18,290 nt of DNA from an uncultured Campylobacter sp. (GCF_937997535.1 NZ_CALKTT010000044.1:1-18290), one strand, 5' to 3'; shown: positions 1-7,762, numbered from the stretch's first letter. Notes: a model not told the origin generated them from the sequence alone. Translations and numbers: made by a program.

Positions 1-15
1 GATAAAAGGATAAAA

Positions 16-1002
16 ATGACGTTTTCACAGATTATTTTGACGCTTCAAAACTACTGGCACGAGCAGGGCTGCTTGCTCGTTCAGCCCTACGATATGCCAG
101 CGGGCGCAGGCACCTATCATCAGGCTACCTTTTTGCGCAGCCTAGGAAGCAAACCTTGGCGCGCGGCATACGTCGCACCCTCTCGTCGCCCAACAGACGG
201 GCGCTACGGCGAAAACCCAAACCGCCTCGGCGCGTATTATCAGTTTCAGGTGATCTTAAAACCGAGCCCGGATAATATCCAAGAGCTCTATCTAAAAAGC
301 TTGGAAAAGCTCGGGCTGGATCTTAAAAGCCACGATATCCGCTTCGTAGAGGATAACTGGGAGAGCCCGACGCTGGGAGCTTGGGGGCTTGGCTGGGAGG
401 TTTGGCTGGATGGCATGGAGGTGACGCAGTTTACCTATTTTCAGCAGGTAGGCGGCATCACGTGCGAACTCATAAGCGGCGAGATCACCTACGGACTTGA
501 GCGTTTGGCGATGTATCTGCAAAACAAAGACGACGTTTACGACATCGTCTGGGACGACAAGGCGGGGCTCGTGACCTACGGCGACGTGCATAAAAGGGGC
601 GAGTTTGAGTTTAGCAAATACAACTTCGAGCTTGCGGACACCGCGATGCTTTTTAATCAGTTTGAAAACTGTTTCGGCGAGTGCAAGAGCATCCTAAAGC
701 ACGGCCTGGCTCTTCCCGCGTATGATTACTGTATGCTCGCGGCGCACACGTTCAACGTCCTTGACGCGCGCGGAGCGATCTCGGTCACGCAGAGGCAGGA
801 TTATATTTTAAAGATCCGCGATCTTGCCAAAAACTGCGCGCTTTGCTACGCAGATCCGCAAAAATACGTCGCAGAGCTTTGCGGCGATAAAAAAGGCGGC
901 AAAGACGGTGACGCAGCGGACGCAAATTCCGCAGGCGCAAATTTAAAAAACGCCCACGGTAAGCAAAATTCCGCAAATAAAACAGATAAAAGCGAAAAGT
1001 GA
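16..1002 (+). CDS. glyQ: Glycyl-tRNA synthetase alpha subunit
   Basis: Cytoplasmic class II aminoacyl-tRNA synthetase subunit of the bacterial alpha2beta2 type; with GlyS it attaches glycine to tRNA-Gly. The N-terminus (FSQIILTLQNYWHEQGC, then VQPYDMPAGAGTYHQATFLR at about residues 22-41) and the block VAPSRRPTDGRYGENPNR (53-70) are signature GlyQ sequence; the class II motif 3 equivalent is TYGLERLAMY (158-167). An AAAAGGA ribosome binding site at 5-11 supports the ATG at 16. It is first in a long operon, with its stop overlapping the next start by four bases. Odd point: the conserved protein ends near residue 290, and a tail of about 38 residues rich in Ala, Asn, Lys and Gly follows. The related C. 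jejuni protein is, from memory, about 287 residues, so the tail looks like a local addition. glyS is not in the window. The assignment is secure. Confidence 0.97.
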   Translation: MTFSQIILTLQNYWHEQGCLLVQPYDMPAGAGTYHQATFLRSLGSKPWRAAYVAPSRRPTDGRYGENPNRLGAYYQFQVILKPSPDNIQELYLKSLEKLGLDLKSHDIRFVEDNWESPTLGAWGLGWEVWLDGMEVTQFTYFQQVGGITCELISGEITYGLERLAMYLQNKDDVYDIVWDDKAGLVTYGDVHKRGEFEFSKYNFELADTAMLFNQFENCFGECKSILKHGLALPAYDYCMLAAHTFNVLDARGAISVTQRQDYILKIRDLAKNCALCYADPQKYVAELCGDKKGGKDGDAADANSAGANLKNAHGKQNSANKTDKSEK

Positions 1003-1730
1003 AATTTATGAAAACGGGCGAAATTTATGAAATTTTAAACGCCGCCGCGCCTTTTTGCGATGCGGAGGCGTGGGATAATAGCGGGCTAATGCTCGGAAAC
1101 TTGGATTATGAAATTTCAAAAATCTATCTAAGTCTCGACGTTACTAGCGAGCTGGTGCGCGAGGCGGAGGCGGGCTCGCTTTTGGTGGTACACCACCCGC
1201 TGATTTTCAGCCCGCTAAAATCGCTTGATCCGCGGCTCTATCCTGCAAATTTGATCTATGAGATGATCCGCAAAAACATCTCTCTCATCGCGATGCATAC
1301 GAATTTTGACAAGCACGTTTTAAACGGATTCGTAGCGCGCGAAATTTTAAAATTTGAAATTACGGGCGAGCGGGAATTTTTGGTTTTCATGCGCGCGGAT
1401 TTGAGCTTTGAGCAGCTGTGCGTACAGATAAAGCGCAAGCTTGGTATAGAGCATCTGCGCGCCGTAAAGACGAAAAATTTTATCCGAAATATCGCGCTTT
1501 GCACCGGCAGCGGAAGCGAACTAAATCAAAGCTTGGGCGTTGATTGCTTCATCACGGGCGATATAAAATATCACGCAGCGCTTCAAAATTTAGAAAACGG
1601 CGTGAGTTTGATCGACATAAATCATTTTGAAAGTGAGCGCTATTTTGGGCGCGCACTCGCACCTTTCTTGCAAAAAAGCGAAATTGAAGTTATAATAAGC
1701 GAGCAAAAAAATCCATTTACGTATTATTAA
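999..1730 (+). CDS. Nif3-like dinuclear metal-centre protein (DUF34 family)
   Basis: Member of the NIF3/YbgI family, cytosolic proteins with a two-metal site. Their biochemical role is unsettled; some are annotated as GTP cyclohydrolase 1 type 2, but the sequence does not establish this. The metal ligands are visible: the paired histidines of VVHHPLIF (65-66), the MHTNFD block (99-104, with D104), and the C-terminal NHFESE (H209 and E213, the same H-x3-E spacing as E. coli YbgI). Length (243 aa) is usual for the short form without the central PII-like insert. I take the GTG at 999, which overlaps the glyQ stop as GTGA. An ATG at 1008 would shorten the protein by three residues and cannot be excluded. 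The gene sits between glyQ and the zinc ribbon gene, as in C. jejuni and H. pylori, so it is cotranscribed with translation genes. Confidence 0.9.
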   Translation: MKFMKTGEIYEILNAAAPFCDAEAWDNSGLMLGNLDYEISKIYLSLDVTSELVREAEAGSLLVVHHPLIFSPLKSLDPRLYPANLIYEMIRKNISLIAMHTNFDKHVLNGFVAREILKFEITGEREFLVFMRADLSFEQLCVQIKRKLGIEHLRAVKTKNFIRNIALCTGSGSELNQSLGVDCFITGDIKYHAALQNLENGVSLIDINHFESERYFGRALAPFLQKSEIEVIISEQKNPFTYY

Positions 1731-1739
1731 AGGAAAAAG

Positions 1740-2447
1740 ATGAACAAATATTTAAGCCAATTGGTAGAGCTTTGCGAATTCGATAAGCAGCTGGACGGAT
1801 TTAAGCCTAAAATCGAGGCCGCGCAGGAGAAGCTGAGTAAAAAAAGCACTGAAATAAACGGCGCAAAAGAACAGATCGAAACTCTAAATGCGGAGATCGC
1901 CGAGCTAAAATCTCAAATTTTACAAGCAAACGCGCAGCTTAGCGCATTTTCGTCCAAGCTAAAAAGCACGGGCAAAAAAAGCGGCGCGGCAAAAACCGAA
2001 AAGGAGATCAAGGCTCTTAGTGTCGAAGAGGACATCGCAAAAGAGCAGCTCGAAGCCACAAACGAGGAGATCGAAAGACTAGAAAAAATCGTAGCCACAA
2101 AGGAAGCGCTCGTAAAAGAGCAGAGCGAAAAGCAAGAGGCGTTTGAAGCCGAGCTAAAAAGCCTGCAGGAGCAGGTAAGCGCCGAGATGGGCGAGGTCGA
2201 AGTCGCTCGCGGCGCGATCTACGCCAAGCGCGATAAACTAATGCAGGCGATGAACCCAAAAACCGTCTCATTCTATGAAAAGATCCGCAAATGGGCGGGC
2301 AACACGGCGGTCTCGCCGGTGCGCAAACAGGCCTGCTATGGCTGCTTTATGCGCATAAGCGACAAGACCTATTCCGCGGTCATCAAAAGCGACGACATCG
2401 TAACCTGCCCGTATTGCGGCAGAATTTTATATAAAGAAGCCGAGTGA
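1740..2447 (+). CDS. flgZ: Coiled-coil C4 zinc ribbon protein, FlgZ (HP0958)-like
   Basis: Protein of 235 residues with a long helical coiled coil (about residues 10-170, rich in Glu, Lys, Ala and Gln heptads) and a C-terminal zinc ribbon with ligands C199, C202 (CYGC) and C223, C226 (CPYC). This is the architecture of H. pylori HP0958/FlgZ, which is reported to stabilise the flagellar sigma factor RpoN and to bind flaA mRNA. The position between the Nif3-like gene and waaA is the same as in H. pylori (HP0957-HP0959) and C. jejuni (Cj0706). Function in flagellar control is inferred from that orthology; some oral Campylobacter such as C. gracilis lack flagella, so the protein may do something else here, such as nucleic acid binding. 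An AAAGGA ribosome binding site lies just before the ATG. The last four bases overlap the GTG of waaA. Confidence 0.85.
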   Translation: MNKYLSQLVELCEFDKQLDGFKPKIEAAQEKLSKKSTEINGAKEQIETLNAEIAELKSQILQANAQLSAFSSKLKSTGKKSGAAKTEKEIKALSVEEDIAKEQLEATNEEIERLEKIVATKEALVKEQSEKQEAFEAELKSLQEQVSAEMGEVEVARGAIYAKRDKLMQAMNPKTVSFYEKIRKWAGNTAVSPVRKQACYGCFMRISDKTYSAVIKSDDIVTCPYCGRILYKEAE

Positions 2448-3832
2448 TCTACACCGCCTTGGCGTTTTTGGCGTGGCTTGTAGCTGCGCCTTTTATTTTT
2501 ATCCTAAGCTTTAAAAAAAAATACCGCACGAGCCTGAAGGCGCGATTTTTTCTATACAAAAACCCTAAATTTAGCCCCGCTGCGGTGCACTTTCACGCTT
2601 GCAGTTTGGGCGAGGTAAACGCTCTTGCGCCGCTAATTTCTAAATTTGAGAGCGTCGCGCTTAGCACGACCACGCAGACGGGCTTTGACGCGGCGCGTGC
2701 GCTCACGCCGAACTCTCGCTACCTGCCGTTTGAAAACTGGCTTCCATTTTGGCTTGCAGGCAGCCGCGTGCTGGTGATTTTCGAAGCGGAGCTGTGGCTA
2801 AATTTGATCCGTTCCGCTAAATCGCGCGGAAGCTACGTGATCCTGCTAAACGCGCGCATAAGCGATCGCTCGTACGCGAGCTATCTGCGCTTTAAGCTTT
2901 ATTATCGCAAAGTGTTTGAAAATATCGATCTGGTGCTTGCGCAAAGCGAGCTTGATGCGGCGCGGCTGCGGGAGCTCGGCGCAAAAAATATAAAGGTCGC
3001 CGGTAACGTGAAAAGCGCGAATATCGCCGTTGCGACGAAGGACTATTCCGCCGCGTCCGCAAATAGCTTTGTGCTTACGATCTCAAATACCCACGAAGGC
3101 GAAGAGGAGCTTGTTTTATCGAATTTAAACGATTTTATAAAATTTCGCAGTTCGCAAAATATGCCCGAAAAATACCCGCGCGCAACGGGCTCTCATGGCG
3201 ATAGAAGCTTGCCTGGGGCTGAGCTTCGCGACGAGCAGGGCTCGACCGAGCCGGTAAATTTAAACGCAGCTTCTTCGGGCGCAGTGCCTTCAAGCGACGC
3301 TTCGTTCGCCGTGCCGAATACGGCGCCTTTAAACGGCGCGTCTTTAAATTTTACCGCACCGAATACGACGTCTTCGACCGCCGCGCCGCACAAGCTAAAA
3401 ATCATCCTGGCGCCGAGGCATCCGGAGCGCTTCGAAAAGGTACGTGAAATTTGCAAGGCTTGGGCGCGCGAGCATGGGTTTAGCTTCGAGCGATTTAGCG
3501 ACGGCGCAGGGCTTGGGAGCGATTTCATCTTGCTCGATGCCTTCGGGGAGCTAGCGAACTTTTATAAAATTTCAAGCGCCGTGATCTTAGGCGGCAGCTT
3601 TTTGCGCAATATCGGCGGACATAGTCCGATCGAGGCGGCGAGCTTCGGCGTGCCGATCATCAGCGGGCGATTTTTTCATAATCAAAAGGCGCTGTACGCG
3701 CTCGTGCAGAATATCGTTCTGTGCGGGGCGGATGAAATTTCAAATGCTTTAAAGGAGCCGCTAAAGGGCACGCGGATAGATAAAATTTGCGATCTGCAAG
3801 AGATAGAAAATTTAATTAAGGAAAGAATTTAA
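2444..3832 (+). CDS. waaA: 3-deoxy-D-manno-octulosonic acid (Kdo) transferase
   Basis: Inner-membrane glycosyltransferase (GT30, GT-B fold) that moves Kdo from CMP-Kdo onto the lipid A precursor. Residues 1-22 form the N-terminal membrane anchor. HACSLGEVNA (51-60) carries the family's catalytic glutamate (E57). FEAELW (113-118), NARISDRS (136-143), TISNTHEGEEE (212-222), APRHPERF (323-330) and GGSFLRNIGGHSPIEAA (383-399) are the expected blocks. The GTG at 2444 overlaps the previous stop as GTGA. The protein is 462 aa, longer than the roughly 380-425 aa usual in the family. The surplus is a low-complexity insert (about residues 236-316, rich in Ala, Ser, Asn, Pro and Thr) between the THEGEEE and APRHPER blocks, partly built from a 15-residue repeat. 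No frameshift is seen. The active-site blocks are intact, so I expect a working enzyme. Confidence 0.93.
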   Translation: MIYTALAFLAWLVAAPFIFILSFKKKYRTSLKARFFLYKNPKFSPAAVHFHACSLGEVNALAPLISKFESVALSTTTQTGFDAARALTPNSRYLPFENWLPFWLAGSRVLVIFEAELWLNLIRSAKSRGSYVILLNARISDRSYASYLRFKLYYRKVFENIDLVLAQSELDAARLRELGAKNIKVAGNVKSANIAVATKDYSAASANSFVLTISNTHEGEEELVLSNLNDFIKFRSSQNMPEKYPRATGSHGDRSLPGAELRDEQGSTEPVNLNAASSGAVPSSDASFAVPNTAPLNGASLNFTAPNTTSSTAAPHKLKIILAPRHPERFEKVREICKAWAREHGFSFERFSDGAGLGSDFILLDAFGELANFYKISSAVILGGSFLRNIGGHSPIEAASFGVPIISGRFFHNQKALYALVQNIVLCGADEISNALKEPLKGTRIDKICDLQEIENLIKERI

Positions 3833-4581
3833 TGCAAGAAAAAGCCTATAAACTGCTGGCGGCGCAGGAAAACATCTCGCACAATGAAGCCAAAGCGCTC
3901 ATTGACGCGGGGCTTGTAAGCGCTCGCGGCGCAAAGATCGCTCTAGCGCGCGAGATGCTCGGCGAAAATACTAAATTTAGCGTGATGAAGCCCGCAAAAC
4001 CCGCGATCATTTACGAGGATGAGAACGTTTTGGCGGTCAATAAGCCGCCCTTTATGAGCAGCGAAAATTTGGAAAAAATCTATAAATTCAGCCTTCTAAA
4101 CCGCCTGGATAAGGAAACTAGCGGCGTCGTGCTGCTATATAAGAACGAGGAATTTCGCGAGGCGGCGATTGCGGAGTTTAAAAATTTACGCGTGAAAAAA
4201 AGCTACATCGCGATTGTGAAGGGGATCGTGAGCGAAGAGATGAAATTTGACGAGCCGATTTTGACGATAAAGACCCGAAGCGGCGCGTTTTCTAAAATTT
4301 CGCCAAACGGCAAGAGCGCATTTAGCGAGGTTTATCCGCTTATGGTAAGCGGCAAAAAATCGCTCGTAAAAGTGCGGATCGAGACGGGCAGGACGCATCA
4401 GATCCGCGTGCATCTGGCCAATGCGGGATTTGGCGTAATAGGCGATGAAAAATACGCTAAAAGTCGCGCAAAACGGATGTTTCTGCACTCATATGAGACC
4501 GAAATTTTGGGGCTAAAATTTAAAGCTCCGCTAGGTACAAGCTTCAACGAATTCGGCTTTGAAATTCCTAAGGATCTCTGA
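3832..4581 (+). CDS. RluA/RluD-family pseudouridine synthase
   Basis: RNA-modifying enzyme that isomerises uridine to pseudouridine in rRNA or tRNA. Residues 1-50 resemble an S4 RNA-binding domain (AKALIDAGLVSARGAKI, 19-35). The catalytic domain follows, with the family motif NRLDKETSG (90-98; catalytic Asp93) and the later block ETGRTHQIRVHL (184-195). IIYEDENVLAVNKP (59-72) is the usual strand leading into the active site. The 249-aa length is short but typical for the version beside waaA in Campylobacter and Helicobacter. The target uridine cannot be told from sequence: RluD-like is the family, but RluC- or TruC-type specificity is equally possible, so I give no symbol. The start ATG shares one base with the waaA stop (TAATG), suggesting coupled translation. 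Confidence 0.9.
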   Translation: MQEKAYKLLAAQENISHNEAKALIDAGLVSARGAKIALAREMLGENTKFSVMKPAKPAIIYEDENVLAVNKPPFMSSENLEKIYKFSLLNRLDKETSGVVLLYKNEEFREAAIAEFKNLRVKKSYIAIVKGIVSEEMKFDEPILTIKTRSGAFSKISPNGKSAFSEVYPLMVSGKKSLVKVRIETGRTHQIRVHLANAGFGVIGDEKYAKSRAKRMFLHSYETEILGLKFKAPLGTSFNEFGFEIPKDL

Positions 4582-4647
4582 TATTCAATGGCTTTTAAGT
4601 TAATTTTAGGTAACATCGCAAGTTTAAAAATTTTATAAGGGATCAAA

Positions 4648-5988
4648 GTGTTTGAGATCATAAGCGAGTCGTTTAAAAATGCGGTCAATAAATTAAAAAC
4701 AATCGATGACGAAAAAGCTTTAAAAAACGCCTTGGAGACGCTAAAAAAAGCGCTTTTAAAGGCCGATGTGCACCACAAAGTCGTAAAGGATTTTTTGGCG
4801 CTCGTTGAAGCCGATCTTCGTATCGGTACGATAGGGCAGAAGCCGTTTTTGCAGTCCATCAAGACAAATTTGACTAAAATTTTAACGGCGCCTAGAGGCA
4901 GCAGCCAGGGATTTGTATTTGCCGGCACGCCTCCTACGGTAGCTTTGATGACGGGACTTCAAGGAAGCGGAAAATCTACAAGCACGATAAAACTCGCGAA
5001 CTATCTGAAACTTCGTAAAAAAAAGGTCTTGGTCGCAGCTTGCGACTTGCAGCGCCTAGCCGCAGTCGAGCAGCTCCGCCAGCTGTGCGAGGCGAATGAG
5101 ATCGAGCTGTTTTTTATCGAGGGCGAGAGCGATCCGATAAAGGTTGCGGAAAAAGCGCTAAGCAAGGCTAAAAGCGGGCTTTATGACGTACTGCTCGTAG
5201 ATACGGCAGGACGTCTTGCAATCGATGAGGCACTAATGGCGCAGCTTGCGGAGATGAAAAAAGCTCTAAATCCGCATGAAATTTTTTACGTAGCGGACGC
5301 TATGAGCGGCCAAGACGGCATTAAAACGGCCGCTAAATTTGATGAAATTTTAGGCCTTACGGGCGTGATCTTAAGCAAATTTGACGCAGATACCAAAGGC
5401 GGCGTAGCTCTTGGTATCGCGCAGCAGCTTGGCATTCCGCTTCGCTTTATCGGAACCGGCGAGAAGGTGGCTGATCTGGAGGGTTTTATACCCGATAGAA
5501 TTACAGGTCGCATTATGGGCGAGGGCGATTTGGCGACGTTAGCCGAGAAAACAAGCGCCGTTTTCGACGAAAGAGAAGCTAAAGCCTTGAACAAAAAGAT
5601 CAAAAAGGGCGAGTTTAATTTCAACGATTTCGTAAATCAGCTCGAAAGCGTGAAAAAGCTCGGCAATATGAAAAATTTAATCGGCATGATCCCGGGGCTT
5701 TCCGGCATGGCGAATAAGATAAAAGATATCGATTTAGAAAACTCAAAAGAGATACTTCATATCAAAGCGATGATCAATTCTATGACGCCGAAAGAGCGCG
5801 AAAATCCCGATCTGCTAAATAATTCGCGTAAGCGCAGACTTGCTGCCGGCGCGGGACTTTCGCAGGTGGAAGTAAACCGCTTTTTAAAGCAGTTCGCGGG
5901 CGCTTCGAAGCTTGCGAAGAAATTTTCAAGCAAGGGCGGCATGCAGGGGCTTGCCTCGATCGCTCAAAGGCAAAATTTACCGAGATAG
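4648..5988 (+). CDS. ffh: Signal recognition particle GTPase Ffh (SRP54)
   Basis: Protein subunit of the signal recognition particle; binds 4.5S RNA and signal sequences of nascent chains and docks with FtsY at the membrane. Domains run in order: N helical bundle (1-90), G domain with GLQGSGKST (103-111), DTAGR (185-189) and SKFDADTKGG (243-252), then a methionine-containing M domain from about 320 with the RNA-binding SRKRRLAAGAG (393-403). Length (446 aa) is normal. The fourth GTPase box reads SKFD instead of the common TKxD, a mild variant. The start is GTG at 4648 behind AAGG at 4637-4640. A 66-nt gap separates it from the pseudouridine synthase gene and 78 nt from rpsP, so it may have its own control within the operon. 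Its stop codon lies in the loop of an 8-bp hairpin. Confidence 0.97.
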   Translation: MFEIISESFKNAVNKLKTIDDEKALKNALETLKKALLKADVHHKVVKDFLALVEADLRIGTIGQKPFLQSIKTNLTKILTAPRGSSQGFVFAGTPPTVALMTGLQGSGKSTSTIKLANYLKLRKKKVLVAACDLQRLAAVEQLRQLCEANEIELFFIEGESDPIKVAEKALSKAKSGLYDVLLVDTAGRLAIDEALMAQLAEMKKALNPHEIFYVADAMSGQDGIKTAAKFDEILGLTGVILSKFDADTKGGVALGIAQQLGIPLRFIGTGEKVADLEGFIPDRITGRIMGEGDLATLAEKTSAVFDEREAKALNKKIKKGEFNFNDFVNQLESVKKLGNMKNLIGMIPGLSGMANKIKDIDLENSKEILHIKAMINSMTPKERENPDLLNNSRKRRLAAGAGLSQVEVNRFLKQFAGASKLAKKFSSKGGMQGLASIAQRQNLPR

Positions 5989-5998
5989 CCTCTCGGTA
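5978..5998 (+). other. Hairpin over the ffh stop codon
   Basis: Perfect 8-bp inverted repeat TACCGAGA (5978-5985) / TCTCGGTA (5991-5998) with a 5-nt loop that contains most of the ffh TAG stop (5986-5988). No T tract follows, so it is not a classic intrinsic terminator. It could protect an mRNA 3' end or weaken read-through into rpsP. Confidence 0.5.
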
Positions 5999-6002
5999 GA
6001 GT

Positions 6003-6046
6003 TTGCAGATGTTTAAGTTTTAGCCATCTGCAAGTTCTAAAACTTA
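6003..6046 (+). promoter_or_regulatory. Interleaved inverted repeats in the rpsP leader (pseudoknot-like)
   Basis: Two perfect inverted repeats are interleaved. Stem 1 is TTGCAGATG (6003-6011) with CATCTGCAA (6025-6033). Stem 2 is TAAGTTTTAG (6014-6023) with CTAAAACTTA (6037-6046). The order A-B-A'-B' is that of an H-type pseudoknot. With connecting loops of only 1-3 nt, both full stems may not fit together, so they could instead be alternative folds. The element ends 10 nt before the rpsP ribosome binding site (AAGGAG, 6056-6061), a position suited to control of the ribosomal protein genes downstream. Function is inferred. Confidence 0.5.
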
Positions 6047-6066
6047 CAAAAATTTAAGGAGAAAAA

Positions 6067-6297
6067 ATGGCAACAGTTGTTAGGCTTACAAGAATCGGAA
6101 GAAAGAAGCAGCCTTTTTACCGCATCGTGGTAACGGATAGCAGAAAAAGACGCGACGGCGGCTTTATCGAGACGATCGGCTTTTACAATCCGTTAAAAGA
6201 TAGCGATAATATCAAATTCGACGCGGAGCGTTTGGCATACTGGAAGAGCGTAGGCGCGAAGTTAAGCGATAGGGTCGCTCAAATTACAAGCAAATAA
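6067..6297 (+). CDS. rpsP: 30S ribosomal protein S16
   Basis: Small-subunit ribosomal protein needed for 30S assembly, binding 16S rRNA in the body of the subunit. The start MATVVRLTRIGRKKQPFYR and the following VVTDSRKRRDGGFIETIGFYNPL are diagnostic of S16, and 76 residues is the usual length. A strong AAGGAG ribosome binding site (6056-6061) precedes the ATG. It heads the classic bacterial block rpsP-(khpA)-rimM-trmD-rplS and is separated from the next start by one base. The structured leader upstream makes it the likeliest point for autogenous or assembly-linked control in this operon. Confidence 0.97.
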   Translation: MATVVRLTRIGRKKQPFYRIVVTDSRKRRDGGFIETIGFYNPLKDSDNIKFDAERLAYWKSVGAKLSDRVAQITSK

Positions 6298-6298
6298 A

Positions 6299-6541
6299 AT
6301 GGTAGAAAATTTTATAAAAGAATACGCAAAGTTGATCGCCGACTATCCGCAGTCCGTCTCTACGCAAAAACGGGTCGGTGAAAACTTTACCGAGATCATC
6401 GTCTATGCCGACAAGGCCGACACCGGCAAACTCATCGGCAAGGACGGCAAAATGATAAACGCCATAAAGACCGTCATCATCGGCTACAAAGCAAAGGATC
6501 CGATCAATTATAAAATTACCGTCAAAGCCAAAGATGCCTGA
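6299..6541 (+). CDS. khpA: KH-domain RNA-binding protein KhpA
   Basis: Small single-KH-domain protein of 80 residues (YlqC/KhpA family). The RNA-contacting GxxG loop is GKDG (47-50) within TGKLIGKDGKMINAIKTVI (42-60). In other bacteria KhpA pairs with KhpB/Jag and affects mRNA stability and cell division; whether this holds here is inference. It lies between rpsP and rimM, the position it holds in many bacteria, starting one base after the rpsP stop. Its end overlaps rimM by eight bases, so translation of the two is probably coupled. Confidence 0.92.
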   Translation: MVENFIKEYAKLIADYPQSVSTQKRVGENFTEIIVYADKADTGKLIGKDGKMINAIKTVIIGYKAKDPINYKITVKAKDA

Positions 6542-7064
6542 TGATCTTTTAGAGGTCGCAAAGCTCGGTCGGACTATCGGCCTAAAGGGCGCGGTTAAAA
6601 TTTTTGATCGCAGCGACTTCTCCTCTCAGTTTAAAAAAGGCGCCAAATTTTATCTACGAAACGGCGAAATTTTAGAAATTCTATCCTTTAGCGGCGCAAA
6701 TTTTAGCGCTATTTTTAAAAATTACGAAAGCGTAGAAACGGCGGCAAATTTAACTAACCAAATCCTTTACCGTAGCAAAGAGGACACGCGGAAATTTTGC
6801 AAATTGCAAAAGGGCGAGTTCTTTTACTTCGATATTATCGGGCTTGAAATTTACGAAGACGGCGCGGTTTTGGGGCGCGTAAGGGACATATCGCAGATCG
6901 GAAGCGGATATCTTTTTGAGATAGAAACGGATGAAAGCCTAATCTCGCAGGCTTTGCCGAAAGAATTTTTCATCCCCTACGTGGATGCCTATGTGAAAGA
7001 AATTTCGCTTAGCGAGCGTAAAATTTTTACGCAAAATGCGCGCGCGATTTTGGAAAACTCATGA
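6534..7064 (+). CDS. rimM: 16S rRNA processing / 30S maturation factor RimM
   Basis: Assembly factor that binds S19 and helps mature the head of the 30S subunit. The N-terminal RimM domain begins LEVAKLGRTIGLKGAVKI (6-23), the expected barrel with its GxxGxKG-like turn, and a C-terminal PRC-barrel domain spans about residues 95-172, including FFIPYVDAYVKEISL. At 176 aa it is normal length. The N-terminus overlaps khpA by eight bases and the end overlaps trmD as ATGA. The order rimM-trmD-rplS is among the most stable in bacteria, which supports the call although RimM sequences themselves diverge strongly. Confidence 0.93.
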   Translation: MPDDLLEVAKLGRTIGLKGAVKIFDRSDFSSQFKKGAKFYLRNGEILEILSFSGANFSAIFKNYESVETAANLTNQILYRSKEDTRKFCKLQKGEFFYFDIIGLEIYEDGAVLGRVRDISQIGSGYLFEIETDESLISQALPKEFFIPYVDAYVKEISLSERKIFTQNARAILENS

Positions 7065-7762
7065 ATTTTATCTTCATCTCGCTGTTTGAAAATCTTATCG
7101 CGCCGTATTTTGAGGACTCGATTTTAAAGCGCGCGGTCGATAAGAAAATAATCTCGACGCATTTTTTTAACCCGCGAAATTTCACGGCAAATCGGTATAA
7201 AAAAGTGGATGATTATATGATCGGCGGCGGTGCTGGACTTTTGATCGGCACGGAGCCGCTTGCCGGTACGATCGAACACGTAAGAACTAAATTTAAAAAC
7301 ACCAAGTTTATCTACCTCTCGCCCGCCGGTAAAAAATTTAATCAAAACGACGCCAAGCGTCTAAGCGGCGAAGAGAGCCTATGCTTTATCTGCGGGCGCT
7401 ACGAGGGGATTGATGAGCGCATAGTCGAAAGATATGTAGGTGAAATTTTTTGCATCGGCGATTTCGTCCTTACCGGCGGCGAGCTCGGCGCGCTTTGTAT
7501 GTGTGATGCGATAAGCCGCAACATAAAGGGCGTTTTGGGCAACGAAAGCTCGCTCGTCGAAGAAAGCTTTGAAGGCGGAATTTTAGAGGCGCCCGCATTT
7601 ACAAAGCCTGATATTTTTGAAAATTTACCTATAGTTTCAGAGTTTTTAAAGGGTAATCACGCTAAAATGTGCAGCTTAAAAAATCAAATGGCGCTATGCA
7701 AAACGAGGTTCTTCCGCCCGGATATGTACCGAAAAATCGCCAGAAATAAAGGAAATTTATGA
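7061..7762 (+). CDS. trmD: tRNA (guanine-N1-)-methyltransferase TrmD
   Basis: SPOUT-family enzyme that uses S-adenosylmethionine to methylate N1 of G37 next to the anticodon, preventing +1 frameshifts. The knot-forming and SAM-binding blocks are present: MIGGGAGLL (53-61), YLSPAGKKFNQ (85-95), CGRYEGIDER (111-120) and IGDFVLTGGELGAL (132-145), followed by VLGNESS (158-164). Length is 233 aa, close to the family norm. At the place of the catalytic aspartate in E. coli and H. influenzae TrmD (the EDSF motif, Asp169), this protein has EESF (167-170), so glutamate replaces it. I recall the same in other Campylobacter, so the enzyme is probably active. Start overlaps rimM and end overlaps rplS, each as ATGA. 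Confidence 0.96.
   Translation: MNFIFISLFENLIAPYFEDSILKRAVDKKIISTHFFNPRNFTANRYKKVDDYMIGGGAGLLIGTEPLAGTIEHVRTKFKNTKFIYLSPAGKKFNQNDAKRLSGEESLCFICGRYEGIDERIVERYVGEIFCIGDFVLTGGELGALCMCDAISRNIKGVLGNESSLVEESFEGGILEAPAFTKPDIFENLPIVSEFLKGNHAKMCSLKNQMALCKTRFFRPDMYRKIARNKGNL

Noticed and set aside
999..1007. ATG at 1008 as the start of the Nif3-like gene
   Set aside because: Kept as an alternative only; the GTGA overlap matches the coupling pattern at the flgZ-waaA junction, though the difference is just three residues.
3193..3528. Minus-strand ORF across the WaaA insert
   Set aside because: Low-complexity DNA is open in several frames; the plus frame joins conserved WaaA blocks on both sides, so the minus frame is a by-product.
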